A stretch of DNA of 14,689 nucleotides, from positions 1 through 14,689 of the forward strand of contig CAYXFH010000012.1 of assembly GCA_964464245.1 (NCBI GenBank). The letters are read 5' to 3'. The number at the start of each line of letters is the position of its first letter. Positions within the stretch are counted from its first letter, which is position 1. Made by a program: the position numbers and the translations under genes. A model generated the notes under the pieces. The model ran no database searches, was not told the DNA's origin, and saw only the letters and a program-made list of their open reading frames with translations. This document shows positions 12,037-14,689 of the stretch, one piece after another. The stretch comes from JAPLHV01 sp964464245. GTDB lineage: Bacteria; Caldisericota; JANLFM01.

Positions 12037-14403
12037 TCAGGCGCAGCGCGAATAGCCGCAGGTGCGACAGATCAGGCAGCCTTCGATGTACTCCAGGACG
12101 TTGCCGCATTCAGGACAGACGCCGCCCATAGTGCGGGCGGCAAGGATAGGGAGAGAGACTGGCGACGGAGGAGAAAGGGCATCTCCTGCAACTGGTGGAC
12201 TGTCTTTCTCCGGGGAGGTGGATTGGACGCCCTCCTGAGGCGCGAAGAGGCCCCCTTGGTGTGTGCCGTATGGTCCGGCGTAACCGGCGCCCCACATCTT
12301 CCGCCCCATCGCCAGCGCCACCCCCTGGGCGATGGAGCGCACCGGCACGCGCGTCCCGTCGCTGGAGAAGTCGTTCACCGCTTCGCGGGATTCACAACGC
12401 CAAAGCTGCTCGATCACTTCCTGCGAATCCACTCCGGCGCGCAGGGCCAGCGAGATCAGGCGGGAGAGACCGTCCGCTTCTTGGTCGCGCGACTCCACGA
12501 AAACCTCGCAGATCCCCTCCTCGTCGGCGTTGACCGTCACGTAGATACGACCGCGGGGCGTCTCCACCCGCTCAGTGGAACCGGCAGTGACCTTCGGCCG
12601 ACGGCGCGCCACCTTGTGCCGGCTAGCGGCCAGCTCGTCCCAAGTCTTTCCCTCCTCACTGGTGGGAATGTTCAGGACCTGCTCATTGCGGCTCTTGTCG
12701 CGGTAGATGGTGACCCCCTTGCAACCCTCGCGGTAAGCCAACAGGAATACCTTCCGCACCTCCTCCTCGCCGGCCTCCTGGGGAAAGTTCACCGTCTTGC
12801 TGACAGCGTTCTGGGTGTGACGCTGGAAAGCGGCTTGCATGCGCAGGTGATACTCCGGGCTGATATCGTAGGCAATGCGGAAAGCCTGGCGGACCTCTGG
12901 GGGAATCTCCTCAATTCCCTGCAGAGTGCCCTGATGAGCGATGCGATCCATCAGCGCCTCGCTGTAGAAGCCACGCTGGCGAGCGATCCCCTCGAAATAG
13001 GGGTTCACCTCCAGCATGCGCGTGTTGTCCATGACGTTGCGCAGATAGATCAAAGCAAAGTGCGGCTCCACCCCGGAGGAACAGCCGGCCAGGATGGAGA
13101 GGGTGCCGGTGGGGGCGATGGTGGTGGTGGTGGCGTTGCGAAGCTTTGGCCCCTCTGCGGCGTAGACCGAGCGGGGGAAGTTGGGGAAGGCGCCGCGCAG
13201 ATCCGCCAGGGCGATGGAGGCGGCTGTCGCTTCCGCTTGGATAAAGGACATCACCCGTTCAGCCAGAGCCAAGGCTTGGGGTGAGTCGTAGGGTACTCCT
13301 AACTGCACTAGCAAGTCGGCCCAGCCCATCAGCCCCAGGCCGATCTTGCGGTTGCCGCGCACCATCTCCTCGATCTCGTGCAAGGGGTAGGCGCTGCGAT
13401 CGATGACGTTATCCAGGAAGTGAACGGCCAGGTGGGCGGTCCGAGCCAACTTCGGCCAATCGATCGCTTCCTCCGGCTGTGGCGCCGGATAGGGCCGGGA
13501 ACCCGGCTGCAGCATGCGGGCCAAATTGAGCGATCCCAGGTTGCACGCCTCGTAGGGAAGCAGCGGCGTTTCACCACAGGGATTGGTGCTCTCGATGGAG
13601 CCCAGGGAAGGGGTGGGGTTGTCGCGGTTGATGCGGTCGATGAAGATCACCCCCGGCTCGCCCGAGCGCCAGGCGTTATGAACGATCCGGTCGAAGACCT
13701 GGCGAGCCGGCAAAGTGCGAGTGACCTCGCCGGTGCGGGGGTTGACCAGGTCGTAGTCGCGGCCCTCTTCCATCCGCTGCATGAAATCCTCGGTTAGCGC
13801 CACTGAAATGTTAAAGTTGTTGAACTCGCTCAGATCGTTCTTGCAATCAATGAATTCCTCGATATCGGGATGGGTCGCCCGCAGGATTCCCATGTTGGCG
13901 CCGCGCCGCGTCCCCCCTTGCTTTATAACCTCAGTAGCCATGTTGAAGACACGCATGAAGGAGACCGGGCCTGAGGCGACCCCGCCGGTGCTCTTGACGA
14001 CGTCGCTCTTTGGCCGCAGATGGGAGAAGGAGAAACCCGTGCCGCCGCCTGACTGCTGGATCAGAGCGGTGTTCTTGACCGATTCAAAGATGGACTCCAA
14101 GTCATCCTCCACCGGCAGGACGAAACAGGCAGCCAGTTGTTGCAACTCTCGTCCCGCATTCATTAGGGTGGGCGAGTTGGGCAGGAACTCCAGCGAGGCC
14201 ATCAGGTTGTAGAAACGGTCGGCCAGCTCCTCCAGATTGGCCTGCGGATCGTAGGCCGCCTCGGCGGAGGCGATGTCGGCTGCAACTCGGGCAAGCATCT
14301 CCTCCGGCTTCTCGATCGGCTTGCCTTCCGCATCCTTCTTCAGGTATCGTTTGTTCAGCACAGTCTTGGCGTTCTCGGTCAGTTGCAGCGGAATCCTCTC
14401 CAT
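12037..14403 (-). CDS. nrdJ: Adenosylcobalamin-dependent (class II) ribonucleoside-diphosphate reductase
   Basis: This enzyme reduces ribonucleotides to deoxyribonucleotides using adenosylcobalamin to generate the thiyl radical, with or without oxygen. It has 788 residues. Active-site residues are visible: NPCGE (N274, C276 as radical cysteine, E278), with the reducing cysteine pair C93 (LAACFVLP) and C287 (YEACNLGSLN), the latter 11 residues after C276 as usual. Other class II landmarks are LPNSPTLMNAG, QQSGGGTGFSFSHLRP, KQGGTRRGANMGIL, TTTTIAPTGTLSILAGCSSGVEP and KGVTIYRDKS. The C-terminus is a zinc-ribbon-like cysteine cluster (C763, C766, C776, C779, C782, C787) typical of NrdJ. The ATG at 14403 is chosen because GAGAGGA ends 5 bases upstream; a TTG at 14424 would add 7 residues. 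No cobalamin riboswitch is seen in the 140-base leader region. Confidence 0.97.
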   Translation of the reverse strand: MERIPLQLTENAKTVLNKRYLKKDAEGKPIEKPEEMLARVAADIASAEAAYDPQANLEELADRFYNLMASLEFLPNSPTLMNAGRELQQLAACFVLPVEDDLESIFESVKNTALIQQSGGGTGFSFSHLRPKSDVVKSTGGVASGPVSFMRVFNMATEVIKQGGTRRGANMGILRATHPDIEEFIDCKNDLSEFNNFNISVALTEDFMQRMEEGRDYDLVNPRTGEVTRTLPARQVFDRIVHNAWRSGEPGVIFIDRINRDNPTPSLGSIESTNPCGETPLLPYEACNLGSLNLARMLQPGSRPYPAPQPEEAIDWPKLARTAHLAVHFLDNVIDRSAYPLHEIEEMVRGNRKIGLGLMGWADLLVQLGVPYDSPQALALAERVMSFIQAEATAASIALADLRGAFPNFPRSVYAAEGPKLRNATTTTIAPTGTLSILAGCSSGVEPHFALIYLRNVMDNTRMLEVNPYFEGIARQRGFYSEALMDRIAHQGTLQGIEEIPPEVRQAFRIAYDISPEYHLRMQAAFQRHTQNAVSKTVNFPQEAGEEEVRKVFLLAYREGCKGVTIYRDKSRNEQVLNIPTSEEGKTWDELAASRHKVARRRPKVTAGSTERVETPRGRIYVTVNADEEGICEVFVESRDQEADGLSRLISLALRAGVDSQEVIEQLWRCESREAVNDFSSDGTRVPVRSIAQGVALAMGRKMWGAGYAGPYGTHQGGLFAPQEGVQSTSPEKDSPPVAGDALSPPSPVSLPILAARTMGGVCPECGNVLEYIEGCLICRTCGYSRCA

Positions 14404-14484
14404 TTCGGTCCTCTCTACAATCAATGGTGGATGAGATCAATTATCTATACAACCAATGGTAGCATATCCTCTTATCGCAAGCCA

Positions 14485-14500
14485 CCAGGGTGGACCCTGG
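14485..14500. other. Short inverted repeat between nrdJ and tRNA-Leu
   Basis: CCAGGGTGGACCCTGG has 7-base complementary arms around GG. It lies between the divergent nrdJ and tRNA-Leu genes, just upstream of the tRNA -35, and might be an operator. There is no further evidence. Confidence 0.35.
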
Positions 14501-14506
14501 ACCGGC

Positions 14507-14535
14507 TTTCCAAAGATGGCGGGATCGGTTAAAAT
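14507..14535 (+). promoter_or_regulatory. Sigma-70-type promoter of tRNA-Leu
   Basis: A -35-like TTTCCA (14507-14512) is followed by a 17-base spacer and a -10 TAAAAT (14530-14535). The -10 ends 8 bases before the mature tRNA 5' end, the short leader expected for a tRNA gene. Confidence 0.65.
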
Positions 14536-14543
14536 GTGCGCGT

Positions 14544-14630
14544 GCCGAAGTGGCGGAATTGGCAGACGCGCTACGTTCAGGGCGTAGTTGGAGAACTCCA
14601 GTGGGGGTTCGACTCCCCCCTTCGGCACCA
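14544..14630 (+). tRNA. tRNA-Leu (anticodon CAG)
   Basis: This class II tRNA is 87 bases long including the encoded CCA. The acceptor stem GCCGAAG (14544-14550) pairs with CTTCGGC (14620-14626), followed by A73 and CCA (14628-14630). The anticodon stem CTACG/CGTAG encloses the loop TTCAGGG with anticodon CAG at 14578-14580, reading CUG leucine codons. A long variable arm (TGGAGAACTCCA) and a T-arm GGGGG-TTCGACT-CCCCC complete the structure. It lies divergent from nrdJ and has its own promoter. The remaining 59 bases of the window (14631-14689) show nothing recognisable. Confidence 0.98.
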
Positions 14631-14689
14631 ACCAACACGAGGTCAGGTTTTTCTATCTAAATTAATCGGTGGCTATCCCCAATAAAGCA

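Noticed and set aside
12223..13284. A 353-residue open frame on the plus strand opposite nrdJ
   Set aside because: nrdJ is unmistakable in this interval and the opposite frame has no recognisable domain or ribosome site.
14404..14543. Cobalamin riboswitch or NrdR box upstream of nrdJ
   Set aside because: The space is too short for a full cobalamin riboswitch on the nrdJ strand and I see no B12-box-like sequence; no convincing NrdR palindrome pair is present either.
14437..14638. Two 64-65-residue minus-strand open frames over the tRNA
   Set aside because: They are antisense to tRNA-Leu (the recurring GGSRTPT/GGVEPP translation of tRNA T-arms), a familiar false ORF.

Overview
The window is a 14.7 kb, GC-rich bacterial chromosome segment made almost entirely of housekeeping and membrane-associated genes. 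No marker gives the taxon directly. The gene set (DnaK/DnaJ, a TldD-PmbA pair, DUF2207, a large SPFH protein, a HypE-like AIR-synthase protein and a class II NrdJ with a C-terminal zinc ribbon), together with short intergenic repeats built on AAGTGGTC, is most compatible with Chloroflexota (Anaerolineae-like). That assignment is inference.

Layout. Plus strand: the 3' half of dnaK (1-986, cut by the window edge), a terminator-like hairpin, then dnaJ (1086-2219). Minus strand, read right to left: class II ribonucleotide reductase nrdJ (14403-12037); a Nif3-like gene split into two overlapping frames (11982-11605 and 11608-11132); a 688-residue SPFH/band-7 protein (11028-8962); an AIR-synthase/HypE-like protein (8842-7811); a DUF2207 membrane protein and a small two-helix protein overlapping its end (7516-5452); and tldD-pmbA plus a small GlsB/YeaQ-like membrane protein (5352-2308). 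A tRNA-Leu(CAG) with its own promoter lies on the plus strand at 14544-14630.

Functional picture. dnaK-dnaJ is a chaperone pair. tldD-pmbA is a translationally coupled operon for a heterodimeric metallopeptidase, with a small membrane protein attached at its end. SPFH, DUF2207 and the small helical proteins are membrane-organisation genes of unclear job. nrdJ makes deoxyribonucleotides with adenosylcobalamin.

The most unusual content is repetitive DNA. (1) A palindrome family with the core AATGGGGACAGATTT lies at gene ends. In three copies the bases outside the core differ between copies yet still pair with each other. (2) GC-rich 18-bp tandem units frame an AT-rich block of 8-bp iterations. 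Both families have been absorbed into coding sequence: the palindrome writes the last residues of the Nif3-like protein, and the 18-bp unit writes the C-terminal RRHD(N/S)P hexapeptides of the AIR-synthase-like protein. A 19-bp copy of the 18-bp family also lies close to where the Nif3-like gene loses its frame.
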